Assembly (NCBI GenBank): GCA_021808485.1
Contig: JAKBBN010000031.1
Location: 1-35,051 of the forward strand
Length of the DNA: 35,051 bases
Direction: 5' to 3'
From: Planctomycetota bacterium
GTDB lineage: Bacteria > Planctomycetota > Phycisphaerae > WQYP01
Positions 25,215 to 32,985 of this stretch are shown piece after piece. A model generated the notes under the pieces. That model did not search any database. It saw only the letters and a list, made by a program, of their open reading frames with translations, and had not been told where the DNA came from. Each line of letters starts with the position of its first letter. The first letter of the stretch is position 1. The position numbers and the translations under genes were made by a program.

Positions 25215-26939
25215 ATGGAAAACGATCGGATATATCTGATTATCGAAGCATATCTGGACGGCAGCGCCACAGCGGAGGAAATTGCCGGGCTCGTCCAATG
25301 GCTGGCTGCGGATTCATTGAATGCCGGGGAATTTGCACGGCTTGGAATGCTGCACCGGAACCTTACCGATCATTTTAAGAGCCGTGACAATTTGTTGGAT
25401 ACCAGCCTGACAATTGACGGTTTATCCGAAACCATGATTTTGCCCGCGATTGGCTTGCCCGCGCAGAATGAAGAATCGCCGCTGCAGCAACTGCATCAGC
25501 ATCATACATTTTATTCGCCCGCCGAGCCTCATGTATGGCGGGGAAGGAAGCCGAACCCTCAAGCGGCGACGGCTGCGGAAAAGCCCCCGAAATTGCGGTG
25601 GAGGCAAAACTCAACCCTTGCGGCTGCGGCGATCCTTGTACTTTTACTGATCGGCCTTGCCAGCCTGAAACTGTTGATCAAACCGCAATCGCCGCCGAAA
25701 GGGCCTATCCCGGGACGAATTTCCGAAACGGTTAATGCGCAGTGGGCGGCAGGCGAGGCCGGGCTATCGCGGGGGAGCGAAGGCATACCCCGGAATGGGC
25801 TTTATTTAACCAGCGGTCTTGTTCAGGTAACGCTTTCCAGCGGGATTTCAATTGTGCTGCAGGGGCCAACCAGCTTTCGCTTCCGCAGCCGCTCCCACCT
25901 GGAACTGATTCATGGCAAGGTATCGGTGAATGTTCCACATACCGCGATTGGCTATTCGGTGTATACGCCGGATGCCGTCGTGACGGACCTGGGAACGGAT
26001 TTTGGCGTCATTGCCAAACGTAGCGGTAAAAACAGCAGCGTGGTGGTATTCAAAGGCAGAGTTGTAACGCAGCAACGCAGCCGTAATATCGACAAATCGC
26101 CTGAAAAAGCGCAAATCATAACGCAGGGGCAGGCGGCTACGGTCCGGAGCGGCGGCATGCATGTATATAGCGCGGCAAATTTGCACGTACGCTTTATACG
26201 CTCATTAACCCGGCGGCCGCTTAAGCTTTCATTGGTGGATTTAATGTGCGGCGGTAACGGTTTTGGGATTGGCGGGAGTGTGGAAATTGACCCGCTCACA
26301 GGCCGATCAGGCCATCTTCCACCGGTCGGCGGTCGGCCGGGGAATGGCTTTTTCCATCCGGTAAAGGATATACCGATTGTGGATGGATGCTTTGTGCCGG
26401 GAGGCGGAAAAGGGAGCAATAAGATTGATTCAGCCGGGCAGACATATACCTTTCATACCAGTGTTGACGGCACGTTCGGCAATATCAGCGCCGGCGGAAG
26501 CATTCCATGGTTGGATAGTCCGCCCACCGTACCGGTCAGTACTTTGTTGCGCGGCGTGAATTACAGCCTGTTTCCGCATAGCCTGGTGGTTATTCACTCC
26601 AACAGCGGTCTGACACTGAGCCTGAATTATCTGCATAAACTATATCCCGCCATGCGGATTCGCAGTTTTCAATGCCTGGTGGGCGACAGCTTCAAGGGCA
26701 CGGATAAATATGCGGACGTAACCAATCCAACAGCATCCATTCATGTGCTGGTGGACGGCCGGGAAGTCTACCATCGTTTGAGATTTTCCGGACTTAGTGC
26801 CCCGTTCCGGCTCAATATTCCGCTGCCCGCTCATGCCCATTTTCTTACTCTGGTGACAACTGATGGCGATGACGGTTACACCGATAATTGGGTACTTTGG
26901 TGCGATCCACATTTCCTGGCGGCGCCGGCAAAGCATTAA
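25215..26939 (+). CDS. FecR-domain transmembrane regulator with C-terminal NPCBM-like module
   Basis: 574-aa probable anti-sigma or sigma-regulating protein. The cytoplasmic N-terminus (1-60: IIEAYLDGSATAEEIAGLVQWL, LARLGMLHR-like) resembles the short sigma-binding segment seen before FecR domains. One membrane helix follows (about 135-155), then a FecR beta domain (about 190-300: LYLTSGLVQVTLSSGISIVLQG, GKVSVNVP, AVVTDLGTDFGVI, VVVFKGRV). The C-terminal part (about 385-570) looks like an NPCBM/NEW2 carbohydrate-binding module: ASIHVLVDGREVYHR, a jelly-roll stretch, and LVTTDGDDGYTDNWVLW near the end. In FecR systems the external domain relays a surface signal to the sigma factor; here the likely ligand would be a glycan. 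The NPCBM call is from pattern recognition only. Confidence 0.82.
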   Translation: MENDRIYLIIEAYLDGSATAEEIAGLVQWLAADSLNAGEFARLGMLHRNLTDHFKSRDNLLDTSLTIDGLSETMILPAIGLPAQNEESPLQQLHQHHTFYSPAEPHVWRGRKPNPQAATAAEKPPKLRWRQNSTLAAAAILVLLLIGLASLKLLIKPQSPPKGPIPGRISETVNAQWAAGEAGLSRGSEGIPRNGLYLTSGLVQVTLSSGISIVLQGPTSFRFRSRSHLELIHGKVSVNVPHTAIGYSVYTPDAVVTDLGTDFGVIAKRSGKNSSVVVFKGRVVTQQRSRNIDKSPEKAQIITQGQAATVRSGGMHVYSAANLHVRFIRSLTRRPLKLSLVDLMCGGNGFGIGGSVEIDPLTGRSGHLPPVGGRPGNGFFHPVKDIPIVDGCFVPGGGKGSNKIDSAGQTYTFHTSVDGTFGNISAGGSIPWLDSPPTVPVSTLLRGVNYSLFPHSLVVIHSNSGLTLSLNYLHKLYPAMRIRSFQCLVGDSFKGTDKYADVTNPTASIHVLVDGREVYHRLRFSGLSAPFRLNIPLPAHAHFLTLVTTDGDDGYTDNWVLWCDPHFLAAPAKH

Positions 26940-27230
26940 ATTTCGGATGCCGGCCGCCACCGGCTATCGCCGCTTTAATACAGGCTGCGGGACACGCCGC
27001 GGTTCAGCATTAAAATTCCCCGATGTAACAAATTTTGAATTCAGACGACTAGCAGGTACGCAGTTTATGCGAACTCCCGGAAGTTTACTGTCGCTTGTCA
27101 ATCAATGGCGATCGGCGTGGGACGGAGGCGCGGCGGCAATAAGTTGGAACCGGGATTACCGCGGTGGTCCCGGGAAGGCGATAGGAACAAATGTGATAAT
27201 CGCCTCTTTTCTTTCAGAAAGGGCATGGCA
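26940..27230 (+). promoter_or_regulatory. leader region of the prepilin-like gene
   Basis: The 291-nt gap contains a hairpin, CCGGGA (27150-27155) with TCCCGG (27168-27173), and a ribosome site AGAAAGGG (27217-27223). No promoter with good boxes is evident, so co-transcription with the FecR gene or control by the neighbouring ECF sigma factor is open. Confidence 0.3.
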
Positions 27231-28169
27231 ATGGTGCATATCAGTGGAACTTTCGCAGCCGCACGTAAGCTTCGCCCCAGGGTGGCATTCACCCTTGTCG
27301 AGCTGCTTGTTGTTATTGCAATAATCGCTCTTTTGATCGCGCTGCTTCTGCCGGCCCTGGCACAGGCAAAAAATGACGCGAATACCGTGGTGTGTGCATC
27401 CAACCTGCGGCAGTTGGACATGGCCTTTAATATTTACAGTCAGGCAAACCGGGGCGCCACGATTCCGCCTTCCAGCCCTTATCAGGGCTATTCATCGGCG
27501 ACCACAAAAACATCCTTTATTTCCCAATTCTGGATGACGCCCATGCTTCCGGATACAGACCGTACCCGTGCTCTCCGCTTCTGCCCCAGCGCGCCGCAGG
27601 TTGACGCAATTGACACGGATGTTGGCTCGGTTTTTCGACCGTGGTCCGGCAGCGCGAATCCGAATGGATATCTTGGTGACCGGGCCGGCATGACGGATCA
27701 TTCAACCTATCCACCCACGGCAATAGCCGGAAGCTATGGAATCAATGGCTGGCTTTATGACATATCCGATCTCAATAATCCGTATGTCCAATTGAACATC
27801 TACTTTACGGGCTTGCCGACGGCTACGGCGGTCAGCTATTACATTACACGGATTTCGTCCGTATCGCAGCCGACCCGCACGCCTGTATTTGCCGATTCCA
27901 CATGGCACGAGGGATGGCCGGTGGAAACAGACTGGTTTCCCGCTCAGGCCGGTTACACCAGCCTTAACCCCACCGATCCAATTACAACCGGATTTGGCTA
28001 TATGATGTCCCGCTTTTATATAGGCCGCCATGGCAAAGCCATCAATGTTTCATTTCTTGACGGCCATGTAGCCCTGACACCGCTGAGCGACCTGTGGAAC
28101 CTGCATTGGCATCGGAATTATAACGTGCCGTATGCCAGGATAACGCAAAATAAGAACCGCTGGCCGTAG
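27231..28169 (+). CDS. prepilin-type N-terminal methylation domain protein
   Basis: 312-aa protein of the planctomycete/verrucomicrobial pseudopilin-like group. It starts with a basic leader ([10 protein letters not shown]) followed by [24 protein letters not shown], including the conserved Glu at +5. Prepilin peptidase would cut before F, but the -1 residue is Ala, not the usual Gly. The extracellular part contains [17 protein letters not shown], which is standard after the helix, and the C-terminal [19 protein letters not shown] motif of this family. The function of these proteins is unknown; they are highly expanded in these phyla and often sit beside secreted glycosidases. Two ATGs (27225, 27231) exist; the ribosome site is one base from the first and seven from the second, so the second is used. 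Confidence 0.9.
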   Translation: MVHISGTFAAARKLRPRVAFTLVELLVVIAIIALLIALLLPALAQAKNDANTVVCASNLRQLDMAFNIYSQANRGATIPPSSPYQGYSSATTKTSFISQFWMTPMLPDTDRTRALRFCPSAPQVDAIDTDVGSVFRPWSGSANPNGYLGDRAGMTDHSTYPPTAIAGSYGINGWLYDISDLNNPYVQLNIYFTGLPTATAVSYYITRISSVSQPTRTPVFADSTWHEGWPVETDWFPAQAGYTSLNPTDPITTGFGYMMSRFYIGRHGKAINVSFLDGHVALTPLSDLWNLHWHRNYNVPYARITQNKNRWP

Positions 28170-28262
28170 GTAAATGAAGAACAGGCTGCGTTTTGCAGAC
28201 GGCGCCGGCGAATCTGCATTAAACTATCATGTGCATTTGGATTGTGATGGAAAGGATTTTTA

Positions 28263-29684
28263 ATGAAATTATCCTCATGCGGGTGCAGCCGATCACGCCG
28301 TGAATTTCTAATGGGTGTCGCCGCCGCATCCGGCGCCGGGATTTTGTCGCAAACAAGCGCTGCTAACGCCATGCATGGAGCCGCAATTGCGGCCTCCAAG
28401 CCTGCGTTCTGGCGGAACGCGTTAACACCCCCCATGGGCTGGAACAGTTATGACAATTACGGCGGAAGCGTAACGGAAGGAGAATATCTGGCGAATGCCA
28501 GGTACATGCAGACTCATTTGCGGCATTTTGGGTACCAGTATGCGGTCATCGACTATCTATGGTTTGATCCGCAACAGGCGCCACGATCTGTCTGGCAGCG
28601 CGGTCCGCTGGCGATGGATTCCCATGGGCGGCTGCAACCGGCGCTCAATAAGTTTCCATCCGCCGAGAATGGACAGGGCTTTGCCCCCCTTTCACGGCGC
28701 ATTGGCGGGATGGGATTAAAATTCGGATTTCATATCATGCGCGGCATCCCACGGCTGGCTGTTGAAAAAAACCTGCCGATTGAAGGCTCAAGCTTTAAGG
28801 CGCGTGATGCGGCGGATATCCATAGCACTTGCTCATGGAACAGCGACATGTACGGCGTGAGGGGCAACACGGCGGCCGGTCAGGCCTATTATAATTCGCT
28901 TATACGGCTTTACCGGACATGGGGCTGTGAATTTATCAAAGTGGATGATTTATCGCGTCCGTATCACAAGGCGGAAATTCACGCGCTGCGCCGCGCACTC
29001 AACCGCTACGATCCGCACATTGTATTCAGCACCTCACCCGGCGCTACGCCGGTAAGTGAAGGCGTGGACATTATGCATAACGCCAACATGTGGCGAATTC
29101 GTGACGATTTCTGGGACTCCTGGCCACTGGTCGACAATATGTTTGATCTGACGGCCGCATGGAAAGGATTTGCCGGTCCGGGCCACTGGCCGGATCTGGA
29201 CATGCTGTGCCTGGGTAGGATTGGCGAGCGCAGTGTCGGCGGTCCGCGTTTTACGCGGTTTAACAGGCATGAGCAGCGCACCGTCATGACTTTCTGGGCC
29301 ATGGCGCCTTCCCCGTTGATGCTGGGAATGAATTTGACACGGATGGACCCATGGACGCTTTCCCTGATCGCCAATCCCGCGGTTCTTGCGATTAACCAGG
29401 ATATGCTTGGCGCACAGGCCATTCGTCGGTTTCGGCATGGTCCGATGGATGCCTGGACCAAGCCTTTGCATAATGGAGACATTGCACTGACCGTTATAAA
29501 CCGTGGTTCAAACCAACGCGCGATCACGACACTCCAACTCCCATTTGAGTCATTGGGGCTTTCCGGAAAATACAACGTGAATGATCTTTGGAGCAACAAA
29601 CCGGCCGACAGCGGCGTAAATGGACTGGCGGTTTCGCTGGTGGGACATGAATCACGCCTTTATCGCATGAGCCGGGCTTTATGA
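28263..29684 (+). CDS. glycoside hydrolase family 27, alpha-galactosidase-like
   Basis: 473-aa exported enzyme expected to remove terminal alpha-galactose (or alpha-N-acetylgalactosamine / beta-arabinopyranose in some subfamilies) from oligo- and polysaccharides by a retaining mechanism. A TAT signal is present (SRREFLMGVAAASGAG, residues 11-26). The TIM barrel starts LTPPMGWNSYDNYGG. The nucleophile is Asp228 in FIKVDDLSRP and the acid/base is Asp281 or, more likely, Asp282 in WRIRDDFWD. FAGPGHWPDLDML and APSPLMLGMNLTRM are further GH27 signatures. The tail is a short beta domain. GGA (28254-28256) lies six bases before the ATG. It follows the prepilin-like gene by 93 nt and is probably co-regulated with the sigma/FecR pair; the exact substrate is not predictable. 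Confidence 0.92.
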   Translation: MKLSSCGCSRSRREFLMGVAAASGAGILSQTSAANAMHGAAIAASKPAFWRNALTPPMGWNSYDNYGGSVTEGEYLANARYMQTHLRHFGYQYAVIDYLWFDPQQAPRSVWQRGPLAMDSHGRLQPALNKFPSAENGQGFAPLSRRIGGMGLKFGFHIMRGIPRLAVEKNLPIEGSSFKARDAADIHSTCSWNSDMYGVRGNTAAGQAYYNSLIRLYRTWGCEFIKVDDLSRPYHKAEIHALRRALNRYDPHIVFSTSPGATPVSEGVDIMHNANMWRIRDDFWDSWPLVDNMFDLTAAWKGFAGPGHWPDLDMLCLGRIGERSVGGPRFTRFNRHEQRTVMTFWAMAPSPLMLGMNLTRMDPWTLSLIANPAVLAINQDMLGAQAIRRFRHGPMDAWTKPLHNGDIALTVINRGSNQRAITTLQLPFESLGLSGKYNVNDLWSNKPADSGVNGLAVSLVGHESRLYRMSRAL

Positions 29685-30187
29685 CATCCATAGGCTTGTA
29701 TTGCAGCCGCGTGGATCAGAGTCTGCCGGAAAAAAGCACCGTTCGCCATTTATAAAGCGCCAGTCGGCCAGATACTGTTGCGTGGTACGCCTCCACCGCC
29801 CGGCAGGTGGAATATCTGCAGGTCCCCGAAAACATTCACTGCAAGAGAATGTAACGTTTTTATTAATTGACCGACTTAATTGCAGCGCACTTTCTGTGCG
29901 CATGATCTGAGAGTTTCCGGGTCCTGAGGCAGCGTAAGTTACAGGAGGTGAGCTTGATATCGAGATGATGGGAAAATTAGGAATGCGGTCCTGCCGTACG
30001 CCATGGATTTTCCGATTGCGGGAAGCACGGTAGCCTGGCTTGGGAATCCGGTTCAAAGCAACCTCATTCCCCCTTCAGGTGAATTCATCTGCCGGATAAT
30101 CCGCATTTTGGACTGCCATTCTTCCGAAATTGTCTGGAAACGTGTTCCGGGCGGATATTTTAGAACGTTCTATTTGGAGAATCGTAT
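29685..30187 (+). promoter_or_regulatory. intergenic region before the PEP-CTERM gene
   Basis: This 503-bp stretch has no convincing gene. A perfect 6-bp hairpin GCGCAC/GTGCGC with loop TTTCT lies at 29885-29901, without a T tract. AGGAGG (29942-29947) precedes a 22-codon ORF starting at the ATG near 29965, but at a spacing of about 15 nt, so translation is doubtful. GGAG about eight bases before 30188 is the ribosome site of the PEP-CTERM gene. No clear sigma-70 boxes are seen, so an alternative sigma factor may be used. Confidence 0.3.
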
Positions 30188-30964
30188 ATGTTGAACACAA
30201 AAGCGTTGGTTTTAGGTGCACTTTCTGTCGGAATCGCGGGGCTTTTCAGCAATGCCCACGCATCCACAAACCTGTTGCAGAATCCAGGGTTTTCCGGCAC
30301 GCTGCAGAATGGCGGCAATTGGACCGCTTTGGTAAGTTCCGGTGCATATGCTCCGCAAACAAATTCCACGCTTGCGGATTGGGGCGGTGCGGTGCCAAAC
30401 ACGACACAATCGTACTGGTCGGTCGGCTTCCAGGCGGCTACAACCAGCAACGGCGCCGGTTTAACTGCAACCGATGTGAACAATAATCCGGTGACTGGAA
30501 ATGTCGGCGATTCGAATAACACTGGTGATTATGAATTTCAGGATGTCGGTGCGCTTCAGGCCAATACAACCTATACATTGACCGTGGGTGTTGGGTCCAA
30601 GACCACCGGCGCCGTCGCCTCCGCACTGCTGTACAACGGAACAATCAGCAGTGTTCTTCCACTGACTACCGCATCCAGCGGGGTTCTGGCGTCCGGCAGC
30701 TATTTAACGCCGAGTCCCGTCGTAAATTATCTGACGGTTTCTTACACCACCGGTGCAACAGTATCCGGCGACTTAACCGTGGTGCTGGGTGAAGATTTGC
30801 AGGCATCGCCGACTACTTCGCCGACAACTTTTTTGCAATCGAGCTTCTATAACCCGATCCTCACCGCCACCACAACAGCGACACCGGAACCGGCGGAACT
30901 TGGTTTATTTGCGATTGGCGGCATGGGATTGCTGATGCTCCGTCGTCGCAGGCAACTTGCCTGA
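30188..30964 (+). CDS. PEP-CTERM sorting domain protein
   Basis: 258-aa secreted protein. It has a signal peptide (residues 1-26, ending NAHAS), a Ser/Thr/Asn/Gly-rich beta domain that starts NLLQNPGFSG like carbohydrate-binding jelly rolls (CBM-type or discoidin-like), and a C-terminal sorting tag: TPEPAELG, a hydrophobic helix and RRRRQLA. Such tags are processed by exosortase EpsH/XrtA systems and tie the protein to the cell surface or exopolysaccharide. No catalytic motif is visible. It follows the GH27 gene by 503 nt and ends upstream of a strong terminator. Confidence 0.9.
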   Translation: MLNTKALVLGALSVGIAGLFSNAHASTNLLQNPGFSGTLQNGGNWTALVSSGAYAPQTNSTLADWGGAVPNTTQSYWSVGFQAATTSNGAGLTATDVNNNPVTGNVGDSNNTGDYEFQDVGALQANTTYTLTVGVGSKTTGAVASALLYNGTISSVLPLTTASSGVLASGSYLTPSPVVNYLTVSYTTGATVSGDLTVVLGEDLQASPTTSPTTFLQSSFYNPILTATTTATPEPAELGLFAIGGMGLLMLRRRRQLA

Positions 30965-31050
30965 TGCGGCCGCTTACCCCGAACCGCGGACGGGTCGCCT
31001 TGCACACGGCGATCCGGCGGACCGGATCCTAATGGCATGCAACGCCTTTA

Positions 31051-31090
31051 CCCTTCGGCGAACCAATGGTCCGCCGAAGGGTTTTCTTTT
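31051..31090 (+). terminator. intrinsic terminator of the PEP-CTERM gene
   Basis: A perfect 10-bp stem, CCCTTCGGCG (31051-31060) with CGCCGAAGGG (31072-31081), followed by TTTTCTTTT (31082-31090). It lies 87 nt after the stop. Confidence 0.93.
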
Positions 31091-31140
31091 GGCCTTGTTG
31101 CGGTGGATAATGACTTATCTCACTGATTTGTCGGCTGCAT

Positions 31141-31177
31141 AAAAAAAGACGCCAGCCCGAATTCGGACGCGGCGTCT
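31141..31177 (-). terminator. intrinsic terminator of rpsB
   Basis: On the minus strand AGACGCC (31177-31171) pairs with GGCGTCT (31153-31147), with an inner CCGAATTCGG self-complementary stretch, followed by seven T (31147-31141). It lies about 30 nt after the rpsB stop and faces the PEP-CTERM terminator. Confidence 0.93.
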
Positions 31178-31205
31178 GCATTTTTCTGCTTTTCAGGATG
31201 TGTGC

Positions 31206-32063
31206 TCAGGCATTGGCCGGGGCATCGGCAGCCGGGGTGGGAACGTCAGCCGGAACTTCCGGCTTTTCCGGCCCAGCATCGTCTTCCGCGGCCTGCGACG
31301 TGGTTCGGCGGCGGCCGCCCTTTTCCGCACGGGCCGTTCGTTGCTGTGCTTTATCCTGCTCTTCCTTGGCAATTCGGCCGGCCTTTCCTTCCATAATTGC
31401 GGTAAGCACTTCCTTCATAATAAGATCAATGCCGCGCAAGGCGTCATCATTGGCGGGAATTGCAATATCCACCAGATCCGGATCGCTGTCGGTATCAATT
31501 ATCGCCACCACCGGAATACCCAGTTTACGGGCCTCGGCAATGGCAATAACTTCGCGGCGGACGTCTACCACAAACAGCGCACCCGGCAGGCGTTCCATGG
31601 TGCGTATACCGGCCAGATTACGCAAAATCTTGCGGTATTCCCGTTTCAGGCTGGATTCCATTTTTTTGGAGTAGCTCTTGTTGACATCCGGCGAATTCAG
31701 AACCCGTTCAAGTTCTTCCAGGCGTTGAAGACGTGAGCGGATGGTGCGGAAATTAGTGAGCGTGCCGCCAAGCCAGCGCTCCGTCACCACCGGCATGCCC
31801 GCCTGCTTGCCGATATCGTCGATCACCGCCCGGGCCTGCCGCTTGGTCCCGACAAACAGCACATCCCGGCCGTTGGCGACAAGGCGGCTTAAAAACCGCT
31901 GTGCGGCCAGCACGCCCTTCAGTGTTTCGCGTACATCAATAATGTGGATCAAATTGCGCTTGCCGTAAATATAAGGCTTCATTTTTGGATTCCACCGGCT
32001 TGTGCGATGTCCGAAATGAATACCTGCGTCAACGAGGTCGCGCACCAACTGAGAATTGGCCAT
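31206..32063 (-). CDS. rpsB: 30S ribosomal protein S2
   Basis: 285-aa small-subunit protein that binds late in assembly and is needed for S1 attachment. Family motifs are LVDAGIHFGHRTSRWNPKMKPYIYGKRN at the start (in part), FVGTKRQAR, VVTERWLGGTLTNFRTI, ERLPGALFVVDVRREVIAIAEARKLGIPVVAIIDTD-type sequence and the IPANDDALRGI strand. The last ~50 residues are an Ala/Pro/Glu-rich tail beyond the usual core, predicted to be disordered. GGAG lies six bases before ATG 32063. The gene ends at its own terminator, so tsf, its usual partner, is not in the same operon. A promoter and structured leader precede it. Confidence 0.98.
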   Translation of the reverse strand: MANSQLVRDLVDAGIHFGHRTSRWNPKMKPYIYGKRNLIHIIDVRETLKGVLAAQRFLSRLVANGRDVLFVGTKRQARAVIDDIGKQAGMPVVTERWLGGTLTNFRTIRSRLQRLEELERVLNSPDVNKSYSKKMESSLKREYRKILRNLAGIRTMERLPGALFVVDVRREVIAIAEARKLGIPVVAIIDTDSDPDLVDIAIPANDDALRGIDLIMKEVLTAIMEGKAGRIAKEEQDKAQQRTARAEKGGRRRTTSQAAEDDAGPEKPEVPADVPTPAADAPANA

Positions 32064-32130
32064 GAAAGGCTCCGGAATGAGTCAGCGATGTCAGCAACTA
32101 CGCCGCGGAATTGCCTACTGTCGCTTATGG

Positions 32131-32195
32131 GCGGCACGGGGCCGCAAAAGCAATATTCAGATTCTGACCGGAAGCATCCCGGTTACGCAATCTGA
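32131..32195 (-). promoter_or_regulatory. structured leader of rpsB
   Basis: Two hairpins can form in the rpsB mRNA leader. The upstream one pairs TCAGATT with AATCTGA (32195-32189 with 32163-32157) and, inside, ACCGG with CCGGT (32083-type positions 32183-32179 with 32171-32167, in plus coordinates) around a 7-nt loop. The second pairs GCGGC with GCCGC (32145-32141 with 32135-32131) around CCCGT. S2 autoregulates through its leader in several bacteria; a similar role here is inference. Confidence 0.5.
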
Positions 32196-32212
32196 CAACG
32201 GCGTAATCCAGT

Positions 32213-32241
32213 ATGCTAACAGAATTACCGGCCTACGTCAA
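32213..32241 (-). promoter_or_regulatory. sigma-70-like promoter of rpsB
   Basis: On the minus strand TTGACG (32241-32236), 17-nt spacer, TAGCAT (32218-32213) preceded by TGT, which matches an extended -10. Transcription would start near 32206, giving a leader of about 140 nt. Confidence 0.7.
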
Positions 32242-32360
32242 TTATAGCTTTCGCGTCTTTTTTCACCGCGTTTGCGTTTGCGTCGCCTGTTTTCAGCTTT
32301 TTTTCCGTTGTCCTGTATGGCTTTTTCGAACACCGTGCGGCGGCTTTCCACCACCGCCAC
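32238..32360 (-). CDS. possible 40-aa highly basic small protein
   Basis: A GTG-initiated ORF of 40 codons encodes a peptide beginning MAVVESRRTVFEKAI and ending with a Lys/Arg run (RRRKRKRGEKRR) before ESYN. A stop codon lies two codons upstream of the GTG. GGTGGA occurs 13-18 bases upstream, too far for a convincing ribosome site. The stop codon overlaps the -35 box of the rpsB promoter. The basic tail resembles small ribosomal or nucleic-acid-binding proteins, but no family is recognised; it may be chance. Confidence 0.2.
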   Translation of the reverse strand: MAVVESRRTVFEKAIQDNGKKAENRRRKRKRGEKRRESYN

Positions 32361-32675
32361 CGATTAAGTCAGGTCCACCAGTCGGCGCTTAAGGCAACAG
32401 GTATCATCAAAACACCAAGTCATGCGATGGGATGCGGACAATGCCGGGCCCATCATGGCCGTGGAAGCCTTTTGCCAAAGCAATCTTTGGAACACATGAT
32501 CGCAAAAAACGCGACGAAGTATCGCCGCCTGGTAAATTTCAGATTTCAATGGGCACGCCCGTCAATGGCTCACATCTTGCTGCATGCCCCGGCGACTGCG
32601 GGCGATGCAAGAACAGGCCTCCTGAGTTTCGCTGGCTAAGGATAAATCAATTTGGTAGAATTCGTGAGCCTGAAA
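32242..32675. other. gene-poor stretch between rpsB promoter and tRNA-Val
   Basis: About 430 bp with only short ORFs. Apart from the small basic ORF at 32238-32360, the sole signal is TAGAAT at 32656-32661, well placed as a -10 box for the tRNA (start expected near 32668), with no clear -35. The rest shows nothing recognisable. Confidence 0.4.
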
Positions 32676-32749
32676 GGGCGATTAGCTCAGTTGGTTAGAG
32701 CGCATGCATGACACGCATGAGGTCACAGGTTCGAATCCTGTATCGCCCA
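32676..32749 (+). tRNA. tRNA-Val (anticodon GAC)
   Basis: A complete cloverleaf of 74 nt. The acceptor stem is GGGCGAT with ATCGCCC (32742-32748) plus discriminator A. The D arm is GCTC/GAGC. The anticodon stem CATGC/GCATG encloses loop ATGACAC, giving anticodon GAC. The T arm is ACAGG-TTCGAAT-CCTGT. CCA is not encoded. GAC reads valine codons GUC and GUU. Confidence 0.96.
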
Positions 32750-32985
32750 TATCTACCTTATGCACATTGCTGCATATATCTGCACATAGCTGTAAATCAA
32801 GGCGTTTCTCACTTTCACCAATTCCCTGTTGCATAGCCGTGCGGGCCGTTTCAGCCATAGGGTGCAGCGCCTTTTGCAGTTCGCTGCAACCACTTACAGC
32901 CCGCTTATGCTGTCCAAGCATCCATCGGGCCGTTATGATACCCGATGACATTTTTTTGGTACGTAATTTTGGAGCAATGCAGGCT

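Noticed and set aside
29965-30033. Short ORF after AGGAGG in the gap before the PEP-CTERM gene
   Set aside because: The spacing from AGGAGG to the ATG is about 15 nt and the 22-codon product is featureless; kept only as a note in the intergenic entry.
32682-32951. Minus-strand ORF ending DTGFEPVTSCVSCMRSNQLS, which looks like an integrase tail
   Set aside because: This peptide is the antisense translation of the tRNA-Val gene, a well-known false ORF. The part upstream shows no tyrosine recombinase motif and runs up to yebC, and no repeat of the tRNA 3' end was noticed elsewhere in the window.
32704-32985. Long N-terminal extension of yebC
   Set aside because: The in-frame extension begins inside the tRNA and has no homology; the family starts at MAGHSHWK.
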